Assembly: GCF_036417845.1 (NCBI RefSeq)
Contig: NC_089984.1
Location: 5,704,001-5,768,000 of the forward strand
DNA: 64,000 nucleotides
Direction: 5' to 3'
Source of the DNA: Apteryx mantelli
Taxonomy: Eukaryota; Chordata; Aves; Apterygiformes; Apterygidae
How positions within the stretch are numbered: position 1 is the first letter of the stretch; the number at the start of each line of letters is the position of its first letter. Shown piece by piece: positions 44,001-54,300 of the stretch. A program made the position numbers and the translations under genes. A model generated the notes under the pieces. The model worked only from the letters and a program-made list of their open reading frames with translations, was not told where the DNA came from and did not search any database.

Positions 44001-46196
44001 TCAGTCTAGAAATGCATTCATTTTTCAAACTGTCGCGGTGGTCCACTATCACATCTGTAGTAGTTATTATTGTTCCTCTTATAGCAAAATCAATGTTACG
44101 GAACATGCAGGAGTTCCTCTGCAAAGTCAGAAGTTCTGCACTAAACTGCACTTCGGGGTGATTTAAGTTGCATTGCTGGATTACTGCACTTAAAGCATCA
44201 GCAACCTCTGCTATATCCGTAATATCCTCCTTACCTTACGCAGGTAGACAGCTGGGAAGTGGTGATAATGTAGTTTCATGAAAGATATGATGAGTCTTGT
44301 TTGCAGAAACACCTTGTGGTGTGTTAGTAAGACCAGTTTAATTAGGATGTCAACATGTTTAGCAGCAAATAAAAAAGGATGAGAAATGGTTATTTTCCTC
44401 AGTTATCTATTTACAAGGCGTCTTTAGTCAGCTGCATCCTAGTTTGACACACATATGGCTAAATACTCCTGGAGTCATGCAAAGCTTCCCGTGAATGTGG
44501 TTAATACTTTTGTGGGCTTGGCTTAAGTTATGGCTTGGTTTAAATTAAACCAACATGTAGGGTAGGATGCAATCATGTTGCTATAAAGCAGTTCAGCTGC
44601 TCTGTTTGCATGCTTTTGCTGCAGGTGAAGTAATTCTAACTTACTTTATGCTTATGTTATCGCTAAGTGTGGGTCCCATGATGCGCAGCAGTGTGTTAAG
44701 CCGCATTGTTTATTGCTGACCTAGGTTAAGAGATGGGGAATTAAGACTTTGCAACTTTGCGTGGGTGCTTTTTCGTATTGGTTTATACCTGGCTTTTACT
44801 GGTGTGGCATTCACCTGTAACCCTCTGTGGTCTCTTTAATATTATTTTAATATTAATGTTTTGAATATTTGATACCCTGTAGGGAAAGCTGAAGTATTTA
44901 TTTGAAGAATGGCGAAAGCTATCCACTTTTCAAAAGCAGGTATGTCCGTGGCTTTTGATGTGGCTTTAATCTAATCAGGAAATGACAAAATTATTACATT
45001 CTTACAAAATCTTGAGTTGAGCTAGAGTTGCTTGGATACAATATTGAGGAAAATACTCCAACATCTTATTTGCCCATCTTTTTCAAGATTGTCGTTGCTA
45101 TTATTGCAGTAGTGACCATTTTTTTTAACAGTGTTGATGAAATGCGAATGAGTGTGATAGGATGGAAGTTCTGTATGCCTGGAAATGGAAGTTGAGTGGG
45201 ATCTAGGAGGGAAGGTGGAATAATGTTCAACAGTTTGATTTCCCTCTCCCTCCCCCTCCAATAAATTAAAAATAAGATACTTTGTTTTAATGTCAGGGTA
45301 GTAACTTGCTAGTCTTGGAAACACTGTTAACAGGCAGAAATTTACAACTGCACACAGCGATTTATTTACTTTGGGTGCCTCAGGGATGTTTTTCTGCCAG
45401 CTTTCTCAGTGGGTTGAAGTATGATGGTTCAGATGGGTATGGGAAAATCAGAGGTGTGCTATACTGAAATAAAATAAGTCCCCAGTTCTTTCAGATGTTC
45501 TGTACCTTTCTGTCCTGCCTCCTAAATGTCCTTCTTCCAGACTGTTTTGAATGTGTACTTAGAACATGTGCTAGGTTCATGTTCTATGTTTTTCCTGTAG
45601 AGAGAGAATTTGACATATGTTAAGCAGAAATACCTGTCTGGATTCTTGTTCCTTACATATCCGAGCTTTCCCAACTTGTACTCACCTACAAAACCTTAGC
45701 TGTTACTAGTAAAATGGAATAACTGTCCCATTCAGGAATGGGCATCTGTTGACATAACCATAATTTGATGTTACGGTTTTGGGTTTTTGCACAAGTGCGG
45801 CATTTTTTGAATTTGCTGGAGATGAAAGTGAACACCTCAGATGCGCCCTGCCCAGGTCATGTACTACGTTGCCTTTGTATAAAAGGGGAGGAAATGATAT
45901 GACAGTTATCCAGAAATAGCCACTTTCACAGCTGTCAATATATAATTTTCTTCCAGCCGTACTTGCAGCTTGCTGAAGACGATAAGGTTCGGTACGAAAA
46001 TGAAATCAACTCTTGGGAAGCAAAAATGGTTGAACTTGGACGCGAAGACCTGATACGTTCCAGTAAACAAAGGCCAAAAAAGAACACTGCTGAAACTGTA
46101 AAGAAAACTGCAGAAACAGTAGAGAAAACCGAAACTGACAAAGCTTCGTCACATGAAACCATGGCAAAATTGAAGTCGAAAAAATCTGAAGAATAA
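37732..46196 (+). CDS. TFAM: TFAM, mitochondrial transcription factor A
   Basis: Seven coding exons: 37732-37799, 37964-38091, 40201-40271, 42009-42158, 43588-43683, 44883-44939 and 45957-46196. All junctions are GT-AG and in frame, giving 269 residues (human 246). TFAM coats and bends mitochondrial DNA into nucleoids and recruits the mitochondrial RNA polymerase at promoters. Residues 1 to about 38 look like a matrix-targeting presequence: hydrophobic, Arg-bearing and acid-poor. HMG box A spans about 39-112 ([18 protein letters not shown]), a basic linker about 113-143 ([18 protein letters not shown]), and HMG box B about 145-215 ([18 protein letters not shown]). A Lys-rich tail (216-269) contains a seven-residue repeat. 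The tail accounts for most of the extra length over human. The gene lies between UBE2D1 and DNAJC9, all on the plus strand. The start was chosen because the frame joins exon 2 correctly and the presequence follows directly. Confidence 0.97.
38344..38365. repeat. (TG)5(TA)6 microsatellite in TFAM intron 2
   Basis: A compound dinucleotide run within an AT-rich part of TFAM intron 2 (38092-40200). No other element was recognised in that intron. Confidence 0.85.
40293..40310. repeat. C18 homopolymer next to TFAM exon 3
   Basis: Eighteen C in a row starting 22 nt after the end of TFAM exon 3 (40271), with a GTGTGTGT stretch between. On the minus strand it is an 18-G run. Confidence 0.95.
40744..40763. 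repeat. T20 homopolymer in TFAM intron 3
   Basis: Twenty T in a row on the plus strand, in TFAM intron 3 (40272-42008). No transposon body was recognised next to it. Confidence 0.9.
42305..42323. repeat. A19 homopolymer in TFAM intron 4
   Basis: Nineteen A in a row, in TFAM intron 4 (42159-43587). It could be the tail of an old retroposon, but no body was recognised upstream. Confidence 0.85.
46086..46139 (+). repeat. 21-bp coding tandem repeat in TFAM tail
   Basis: Two full 21-bp units (46086-46106 and 46107-46127) and a partial third encode [14 protein letters not shown] and T-ETDK, at residues about 234-252. The second unit differs from the first at only a few bases. It extends the C-terminal tail, the part of TFAM that contacts transcription partners in mammals. 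Confidence 0.85.
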
Positions 46197-46732
46197 AACT
46201 GTTAAGTAGTTTGTGTTTAACCCCCTTTGACTGTCATGTCTTTATCCTGCTGTGTTAATGCTACAGTCAGCATTAGCACTCGAGTTTGGAAAACACACAA
46301 AGGGCTCAGATGAGTGGGAGAGATGAGCAGGTAAGAGAGTTTTTTATGTCTCTTGAAACTGAACTAATCACTGCAGGTGGGACCTGAACTGTGTAATCAG
46401 TTAATCAAGCTGCGAGCAGTGACACTGACTGACATCAGCAAAGCCCTCCAGTAGTGGTAGGTAATCACTAGCTTTTATAAGATGTTTTTTATGAAAGCAG
46501 GTACGTTCTACAATACTACCATCTTCCTTCTGTAAATAGGAGCTGAAATCTGAATTAATGCTGCTGTGTTTTATTCCCTCCATGCTATTGGTAGTGCAGA
46601 CTAGCTGAAGAGAAATGTACTATATTTCAGTGAAAGGCACAGCAGATGTAAAATACTAACTTTTGTTTATGATGGTGCATCTGTCTTTTTGTATGTATCG
46701 GACATCTGTGTACACCACTTAAGTTGCATTTA

Positions 46733-46738
46733 ATTAAA
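46733..46738 (+). terminator. TFAM poly(A) signal
   Basis: An ATTAAA hexamer 537 nt after the TFAM stop codon, followed by a T/G-rich stretch. It is the likely end of the main transcript. A canonical AATAAA also overlaps the stop codon itself at 46192-46197, but using it would leave essentially no 3' UTR. Confidence 0.6.
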
Positions 46739-46759
46739 GACCATATGAGTTTTGTATAA

Positions 46760-47190
46760 AAGAATCTTTATCGTACTTTTATTCCTTGGTTTTGCTTGAA
46801 CACCTGCAAAGATTGCTTTCCTGTTGTCATTTTGGGGGATGGCCTGCAAGAAAAAAGTGTGAACTGGTAGAACTTTATTTTTTTCTGACGTGTGGGCATT
46901 TTAAAGAGCTGCTCGTTTCTTCCTGGGACGTGTTCCGATGGAAAGGTCTGGGCCCTTTGGAGGAGCGCTGGGGCTGCGGGCGCCCCCCCCCCCCCCTTGC
47001 GGGCTCTTCCCCGCCGCCGCCAGTGCAGAAGAGCCGCCGCGGGGAGCGGCCCCGCCCCCTCAGCTGCCGCTGCCGCTGCCGCCGCGCTCAAGTCTCGCGA
47101 GACCGGCGCGCGGCGCGGTGGGGCGGGGCGCGCGGCGCGGCGTTGGCCGCGGGCGGGAGCTGGAGCGGGCGGCTCGGCGGCGGCGGCGGG
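46760..47190 (+). promoter_or_regulatory. TFAM-DNAJC9 gap with DNAJC9 promoter
   Basis: The interval changes from AT-rich at its left to a strong CpG island from about 46930, which continues through DNAJC9 exons 1-2 to about 47760. A C run lies at 46984-46996. The BANP-type palindrome at 47093-47102 is the clearest site. No exon was recognised; the open frames here are base-composition artefacts. Confidence 0.65.
47093..47102. promoter_or_regulatory. TCTCGCGAGA (BANP-type) palindrome
   Basis: A perfect TCTCGCGAGA palindrome 89 bp upstream of the DNAJC9 start codon, inside the CpG island. This motif is known to recruit BANP and activate unmethylated CpG-island promoters of housekeeping genes. 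A related palindrome, CCTCGCGAGG, occurs in intron 2 at 47723-47732. Binding is inferred. Confidence 0.65.
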
Positions 47191-50100
47191 ATGGGGCTGC
47201 TGGAGCAGTGCGAGGCGACCTTCGGCTCCGCCGACCTCTACCGGGTGCTGGGCGTCGCCAAAGGGGCGTCGCCCGGCGAGATCCGCCGCGGTTACCGCCG
47301 CGCCGCGCTCCGCGTCCACCCGGACCGCGTCGAGCCGGGCTGCAGGGAGGAGGCGACGCGGCGTTTCCAGGTGGGTGAGCGAGTGAGCGAGCGCCCGCGC
47401 GCGGGCGGGGGTGAGGGGGCCGCCCGCTGCCTCTCTAACGGTCCTAACGGTCCGGCCGCAGGTCCTGGGCCGGGCGTACGCCGTCCTGAGCGACGCGGAG
47501 CGGCGCGCCGTGTACGACGAGCAGGGCACGGTGGAGGAGGAGGAGGAGGGCGAGGCGCTGCGCCCCGAGCAGGACTGGCAGGAGTACTGGCGGCTGCTCT
47601 TCAAGAAGGTGAGCCCCGGCGGCGGCGGCGAGGGCTCCCCGGCTGCCCGCCCCGCCCCGGGGGCCGGCCGCCGCCTCGGCGCGCGGGAAAGCCCTCAGGG
47701 AAGGGGAGAGACTCTGTGTCTCCCTCGCGAGGTGTCAAACGGCACCCCGCTTCTAGCCGAAACACTGTTGCTGCTGCTTTTCTGTCAAGTTTCTCTGCCG
47801 AATAAACCCCGTCGCTCGCGACGTGTTCCCTCTTACCTTCAGATCACCATAAAAGATATTGAAGACTTTGAAAAGAATTACAAGGATTCAGAAGAGGAGC
47901 TGGATGATATTAAAGCAGCGTACGTCGATTTTGAGGGTGACATGGGCAAAATAATGGAGTCTGTGCTGTGTGTGAACTATACAGATGAACCAAGGATAAG
48001 GAAAATCATACAAGAAGCCATTGACTCTGGAGAGCTCCCAGCCTACAAAGCTTTTGTAAAAGAGTCTAAGCAGAAAATGAGCGCAAGAAAAAGGAGGGTA
48101 GGTTATATCAATCAAGGACCACAGGAAGCATTATTATTATTACAGGCTTTTAATCTTTTTTGGTAGAAATAAATGAAATTGTTTTTAAGAGAGTTGTTTC
48201 TCACAGGGATTGCTGGATTACAGATCTCGCTCAGCATCTTTAACTTTCACATTTAGTCACCTTTTGTTTCCCCACCCCCCAAAAATGTTTTTTACTTTAA
48301 TTTCAGTCAAATTGTTGTGAAAGGCTTTGAGTAGTAATAGACTTGCTTATTATTTCTTTCTTCTTTTTGAATATGATTCTCAATGGCCTATCATAGTTTA
48401 GCATGTCCCTCGATTTATTTCCTCAGCCACAAGTTGCTGGAGTTTAGGAGAGTATGTGGGGGAAATATAATAGGCTTATTTGTTGGCAACATGTGAAATA
48501 ACATTCTGGACTAAGTGGACCTTTTCTCCAGCCCATTTTGGATGCTTTGTATAGGGCTATGTTATATATGCATCATGGCAATTGGTTTCTAACTGAAAGA
48601 AAATGAAGTGGTTGCTAGGACAAAAAAGTGGGGGGGGGGGGAGGCATCCCATCATATTCAGCATTGTGAAACAACAAAAACTGGCCTGCTCTACCGAACT
48701 GAGGAACCAGAATGGGCTTTTTTATTGATGAATCGTGCATCTGTGGCTGAACTTGGAGATGGTTCATTTTTCCTTGCGATTACCCATATATAGACTGCAA
48801 ATTCAAGTGTTCAGTAACTATTATAATTGTAAGACCGTGTCAAATAATGTGCAAAATACTGTTCTTCTAAAAGCCAGTTTGCTATTTTAGGCAGAAAAAG
48901 AAGCTAGAGAGGCAGAAAAGACTAGAGAAGAACTGGGCCTTGGTGATGGAGAAGATGATTTGAAAGCACTGATTCAAGTAAGGCATTTTGTATCTGATTA
49001 AGATAATTATCTTACTGGCTTACAGTTGTGTTTTCCCTGAGCATCTTCATAGTTTGGATCCTAGTAGCTCCTCTTACCATAGAGCTTCCTGAGGTTAAAA
49101 TCTGACTTTAACTATGTATGTATTTAAGTTAATAGTCACTAAGTATGGGATCTTTATTACTTGAGTCCTTTTAAAATGTAACAAGCTATTCTAGTATGTT
49201 CATCCTTGCTGCACGCACAATTAAAACATCTAACTTCTAGTTTTAGGTGACTTAGAAGTGTTAATGGTCATTTCTTTAGGAAAGATTCCACAAGGGTAGG
49301 AGTGATCTGCTGTGTGATCTTTCTGTGGTAAAATAAAGATCCAGCTTGTCATCTTTTAATGTGTAAGTTAGAAAACTGACCGCAGAGATGTTGAAATCTC
49401 TCTCCTGTTAGCAGTGTCCATCTTTATATTTGATAGTTTGCCCACGCCAGTGTTGTCCAGTCAGTAAACAGCAGTACGAGTCAAGCTTGTAGACTTGAGA
49501 CTCAGTCCTGAGAATTTAATTGATTATACAGAAAGGCAGGGAACAAATATAGGAGTTAGAGATTTTGGTCTATAGAGAGTGACAAAAAAACGTTGGTCAG
49601 AAATCTGCAGAACTTGCATTAAGTTAGGCTCCTGCTTCTTCCAAGCAGTCTGAGAGCAAGATGGCTTTTAAAACTGTTCTGCTAGAAAGTCATTTCATAT
49701 AGGCCTTGCTACCCTAATCTGCTCCCCTGTTTACCCCTTAACTGGAGGTCTACAATCGGTAGTGGTGTGTCAGACAATAAATCTATTCGTTAGCCAAATA
49801 TGTAAAGAATACAAAAAGTTTAGTGGAGTATTGTGCTATTAGTCTGCCAGAAATCCAAGACTTGCTGATCATTGGCTTTGCACATAAATTTAAGGGTGCT
49901 TTGTTACAGCTGTAACATTCAAGTGTATTGAATTTTCCCAAGTGGCAGGCAAATTCTAATGCTTGGTTCCTTTGAAAAGGCAGTGACCTCAAGGTTTCTA
50001 ATCAAGGGAACTGACATTTCCCCTTTACCGCAGTTGATGTTAGCAGACTTGTTGGATTTAGAATTCCTGCTATGTTGGAGGGTAATACTGAAATGTGCTT

Positions 50101-50816
50101 TAGGGAATGCTTGATTTTTGAGATCCTCTCTCTCCTCTCTATGACTGTAACAGCCTGACTGCATTTATCTTCCATAAATGCTGTACAACCATCACTTTGA
50201 GGGAGCTTAAGGAATGCTGAAGGGATTCTAAATGGATGTTCCTTTAGTAAAATAAATCCTTTTAAAATTATTTTTTATTTGAAGGTTAATAGATCTTACT
50301 ATTTTGCTTCTGTATTTGGGGGAATGAGGAAAGAAACAGCCTGTTTAGGTTCCATTCTTCAATTTAACTTTTTTTTTTAATGTCCAACAGGCTTCCCAAG
50401 ATGTTTATTTATAAATCATTCCTCAGTTTTGAATTAGGTTTGCGTCTAAACTAGAATTTGCTTTGCTAATCCTAGATTTATGTCTTAAACTTTTATAGCC
50501 TCTCTTTACCTCTTTCTTGATACTTCTAGAACTTAGGTGTGCCTAGAGTATACAATAGGCTTTTACTTAATAGTACTATATCTTCTGTATCTGTACTCCC
50601 TACTTAATGCATTCCAAGGTGTTATGTAATTACCCAACTTCATTAGAATAATCTGTATTTGGCAGTGGTAAACATTTTTTTTCCCCCCTCCCCCAGAGTA
50701 GAAATAAAGATCGAAAAAAGGAAATGAATGACTTCTTGGCACAACTGGAAGCAAAATATGGGAATAATTCAAAAAAAGGAGGAAAGAAGACAGCAGCCAA
50801 GAAAGGGAAGAAGTAA
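47191..50816 (+). CDS. DNAJC9: DNAJC9, J-domain histone H3-H4 co-chaperone
   Basis: Five coding exons: 47191-47370, 47462-47608, 47843-48097, 48891-48977 and 50697-50816. All are phase 0 with GT-AG junctions, giving 262 residues (human 260). DNAJC9 binds histones H3-H4 and brings in HSP70 through its J domain, helping histone supply to chromatin in the nucleus. The J domain spans about 15-82, with the HSP70-activating HPD motif at 43-45 and YDEQGTV just after it. An acidic run of five Glu (85-89) comes from GAG repeats. The central helical region (EDIE...EEELDDIK...[13 protein letters not shown]) and the charged C-terminal helix (about 175-262, ending [10 protein letters not shown]) form the histone-binding part. 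Exons 1-2 are extremely GC-rich; exons 3-5 are AT-rich. TFAM ends just upstream and FAM149B1 is convergent downstream. Confidence 0.97.
48168..48173 (+). terminator. Possible intronic poly(A) signal in DNAJC9
   Basis: An AATAAA in intron 3, directly after an in-frame stop (48164-48166) reached by reading through the exon 3 donor. A T/G-rich stretch follows (48175-48200). Use would give a 131-... C-terminally altered product lacking exons 4-5: 194 residues from exons 1-3 plus 22 intron-coded residues. Confidence 0.35.
48630..48641. repeat. G12 homopolymer in DNAJC9 intron 3
   Basis: Twelve G in a row on the plus strand, in DNAJC9 intron 3 (48098-48890). Nothing else notable was seen in introns 3 and 4. 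Confidence 0.9.
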
Positions 50817-51358
50817 AGAACTATGTAGGCTGAAAAGTCAGGTATCGCTTTGTACGGGAACATTGTGTGGGTCTGGGAGAATTGCGGAGGTATTCTGGAC
50901 TACTGTTTCAGAGTGTGTATGCATCAACTTGCTGTGACTGGGAAGTATGATACAGAACATGTTGTGAACAAGAAAGACAAAACATTCTGGCATTACTGTT
51001 TAAAATGCTTTAGTTGATCTTTAGTTAAGATCAGACAGATTCTTGAGTTTTGTTACAGTAAGAAAGTGCTGTGGTGTTTGGGATGTCTGTATGTTAAACT
51101 TGTGTTGAAGCACATTCCCTCCGACTACCTAATGGATATCAGTATGGCTGATGGTAAAACAATATGATTCAACACCTTTGAAAGTCTTAAATGTTCATTT
51201 GTATGGCTTATTAGTTGGAAGACTTATGTTTTTGTGTTGTTCATACACTTCTGTAACAAACTTCTTGGTGTTTTTAATGGTCTGTGCACTTCAGTTCAAC
51301 GAGTGTTTTTCAGATATTTCAGTTGTTTTATAAAAATACTTTTGAAAGTTGCAGATTT

Positions 51359-51364
51359 AATAAA
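51359..51364 (+). terminator. DNAJC9 poly(A) signal
   Basis: An AATAAA hexamer 543 nt after the DNAJC9 stop codon, followed within 30 nt by the GT-rich TGTGCTGTTGTGCTT. This is a textbook arrangement for the transcript end, at about 51385. Confidence 0.75.
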
Positions 51365-51389
51365 GTATAAGATTTTGCAAAACTCTGTG

Positions 51390-54300
51390 CTGTTGTGCTT
51401 CCCCAGCCCTGTACGTGTCATTCTCTAACTGCTCAAAAAACCAGAAACTGATACTGTTGACTCTTCTGACTGATTCAAATCAAGTAAATACTGGATATTT
51501 CTATAGCAGCTAAAAATATGGCTGTATTCTTAATAGCAGCATCAGTGCTGGTGATACTAGGTCAGATGGAAGGGCCACTTGGTCTTTAGTATCTGGTCTT
51601 TGACAGTGGCCTGTAGCAGATGTCAAAGGAAAAATATGAGGTTAGAGCAAGTAAATGAGTGACTTCTCAGAAATTCTCCTAAAATTCTCTAACATGCTTC
51701 TCGAGCTAGAGTTGAGGTCATAAATTTAAAAAAACACAGAGCACAGTTGCTTCTGTATATTTCTAGGCTTCATAATGTCCCATGGCGAGGAGTTCCAAAG
51801 CTTAAAAATGTGTTGCGTGTTATTTCAATAGCATCACAGTCAGGTCTGCTGTAGGATGATAGTGATCAGTTACTTAACTCCTGGTTGTGTGCGCATTGTA
51901 TTTTTGAGTCATTCATTATTTCAGAACTGAAGTACTTCTGTAAGATGTACAAATATTCTGACGGGTTTTTTTAAATTTCAGCTTTTTCAATTTTAAGCCA
52001 CTTAATGCAGTGTGCAGGGATATGATATTTGAAGAGCAACTAGTTTTCAAGTTGCTGTAGCTTGATGGAATGAGGCCTGCTTTATTTTGTGGATCACTTC
52101 TCAAAGGCTTATGAGCACTTACTTTTGAATGAATGGTCCTCATCGCTTTAATGATAGCATTTGGGAACTAATTATTTAATACAGCTTGCTAGGTAGAAGT
52201 TAGACCTCTAAAATGGTAACTGTGTTCCCTGTGAGCTTTTACTTTGCTATGTTCAACAACCATCCTGATTCTCAGAGAATGTACTATATCATTTTGTTAC
52301 ATAACATGCAGGACTTGAACATTACTTTTACTATACAAAACACATACCTGACAGTGTAGGGCAACTCTCTGGTGTCAACTATTTGTACAAAAATGAAGAA
52401 TTATCTATGATGAGATTGCCTTTAATGTCTTTAACTCATTGACTCCCCTAGACTATAAAATACTACATTATGTTACTAGAAGTCTATTGACGTTTATATC
52501 TTTAAATTCTTATACACTAGGGCTACAGAAAACTAGTTTGGTCCCTGAGGATAGGCTGTCATCATATGGTCGCAACCCGAACCATTCTGATCAAGTTTTA
52601 ACAGGGAGTACTTTAATTTCCATAAAGAAAGGAACCTTTGTATTGACCAAAATGACATTGTGGCTTCAGTTTGTCATGTCATGTATTTGTCATGTGGCAG
52701 GTTTGTCATGTTAATCAGCTGGCCTACTATGGCACTGATATAAACAGGATGCTTATCTCCAGTTACCCTGAGATAACTAAATGATGCTGCATGTGGTTCT
52801 GATAGTCTTAATCAGTAGAGAAACTGTATTTTGAAAGGGTTTAGTGCATAGAAGCCTCTCTTCTCAGCATCCATTTATCTTTATGCAAACTTACAATATA
52901 TAGATAGGGCTTTTTTCCTTGGGGAAATATGACAGAGGCAGTTAACCCAGTTACGCTTCCATAGTTTCAATTTGCTTTCTCTTCCCTTCTTTTTGATCAG
53001 AGCGTATTTGAACTGACCGGACTGAAGAACTTTAACTTAGAGTAAAAATTTTCAGCTGTTCTGTAGGTAGCACTAACATTTAGTAGCATCATTTATAGTG
53101 GGGAAATAGGGGAGCAACTTTATAAAGAATACCAAAAATTTTTCCTTACTGTTCATATTTTTTAAATCACAATTCATAGTGGAAGCTTAGAAAAGATGCT
53201 TTTTAATTGGATTATAAAAGATGACAAAACTTCTCTAATAAAGGAACAACTGTTTTTGTGCAATATCCTAACTTCATTAAAAATATGGTAAGTGGTTATC
53301 TTATCTTTACACTTTATTTGTAGTCTGGCACTTACTGCTTACAAGTAAGGCCTTCAACTAATCATTTATTTAGAAAAGCTGGTGTTTCATGTCTTTGTTT
53401 TTATCTTGAGCCACAAGAGCAACTACAGCTAAAGCTAATACTCTCCAGGATGCCTGAGGTGTGGTGCAGAACACATCTACTAAAAAGGTATGTTGCATCA
53501 GTGGAGTGTGGAGATTGATGGACGAGTACAGAAGTACTTAGATAACTGCAGGGTGGGCTTTTTTAAAGGCTGACTGACCGACCTACAGAAATTACCTTAA
53601 AATAGCTCTTTCTTTGAATACCACCTGGAATTACCTGCAGTAAGAGACTTTTTGCCCCCCTTAAAAATCCTTCTCAAGTCACTGAGGAAGAGGTAGTAGT
53701 ATACAACACAGGAAGGATCATTAGTGTGCTACCTTAAAAGCTGTCAATTCTATTAGATTGTTTTGCTATCTTATTTTATACAACTGCATTAGTATCTGGT
53801 GCCACTACTACAGGATTCATTGCTTGTCCAAGTTGAGTTGTACAAGCAATATCATATGCAGTTCTTGCTCCTGATAGCATAATATTGCTTTAAATATATA
53901 ACCATAGCTTTAAATATAGCTTTAAAAATTTAAATTACTACTGCCATGGAAGGCCTGACCACCTTTCCTAGAGCTAATGGAAAAATCAGCAGGTCCTGCA
54001 GTATATGCCTGTAATAACGTGAACCAGTCGCAAGTCAATAGTGATTAATGCGAAAACAGCAATGATTTATGGGTATTTGATAGATTTTCTAGGAATTAGG
54101 CTTCACTGTTCACTGGAGTATAACTTTTTCTAGGGGTGGAAAATGGAATGTGTAAATATACCCCTTCTAATCTTTGGCAGCTGCTTCTTAGATCTATATA
54201 AAAATAAGACTCTTCATAAGGAAGGGTGTTTGAAAACTCTGTAAACAACGCTGACACTGTTGAGAATAGGAGGTGATTCATGACTTTCTGGAGATGGATG

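Noticed and set aside
46768-47805. 278- and 339-residue frames around DNAJC9 exon 1
   Set aside because: The plus frame contains exon 1 but extends into promoter and intron; the minus frame is the shadow of it. Exon 1 with its HPD motif fixes the true frame.
47411-48166. A continuous 251-residue frame over DNAJC9 exons 2-3
   Set aside because: Intron 2 (234 bp) happens to be open and in frame, but its GT-AG ends and the family alignment show it is spliced out. Retention is possible but not supported.
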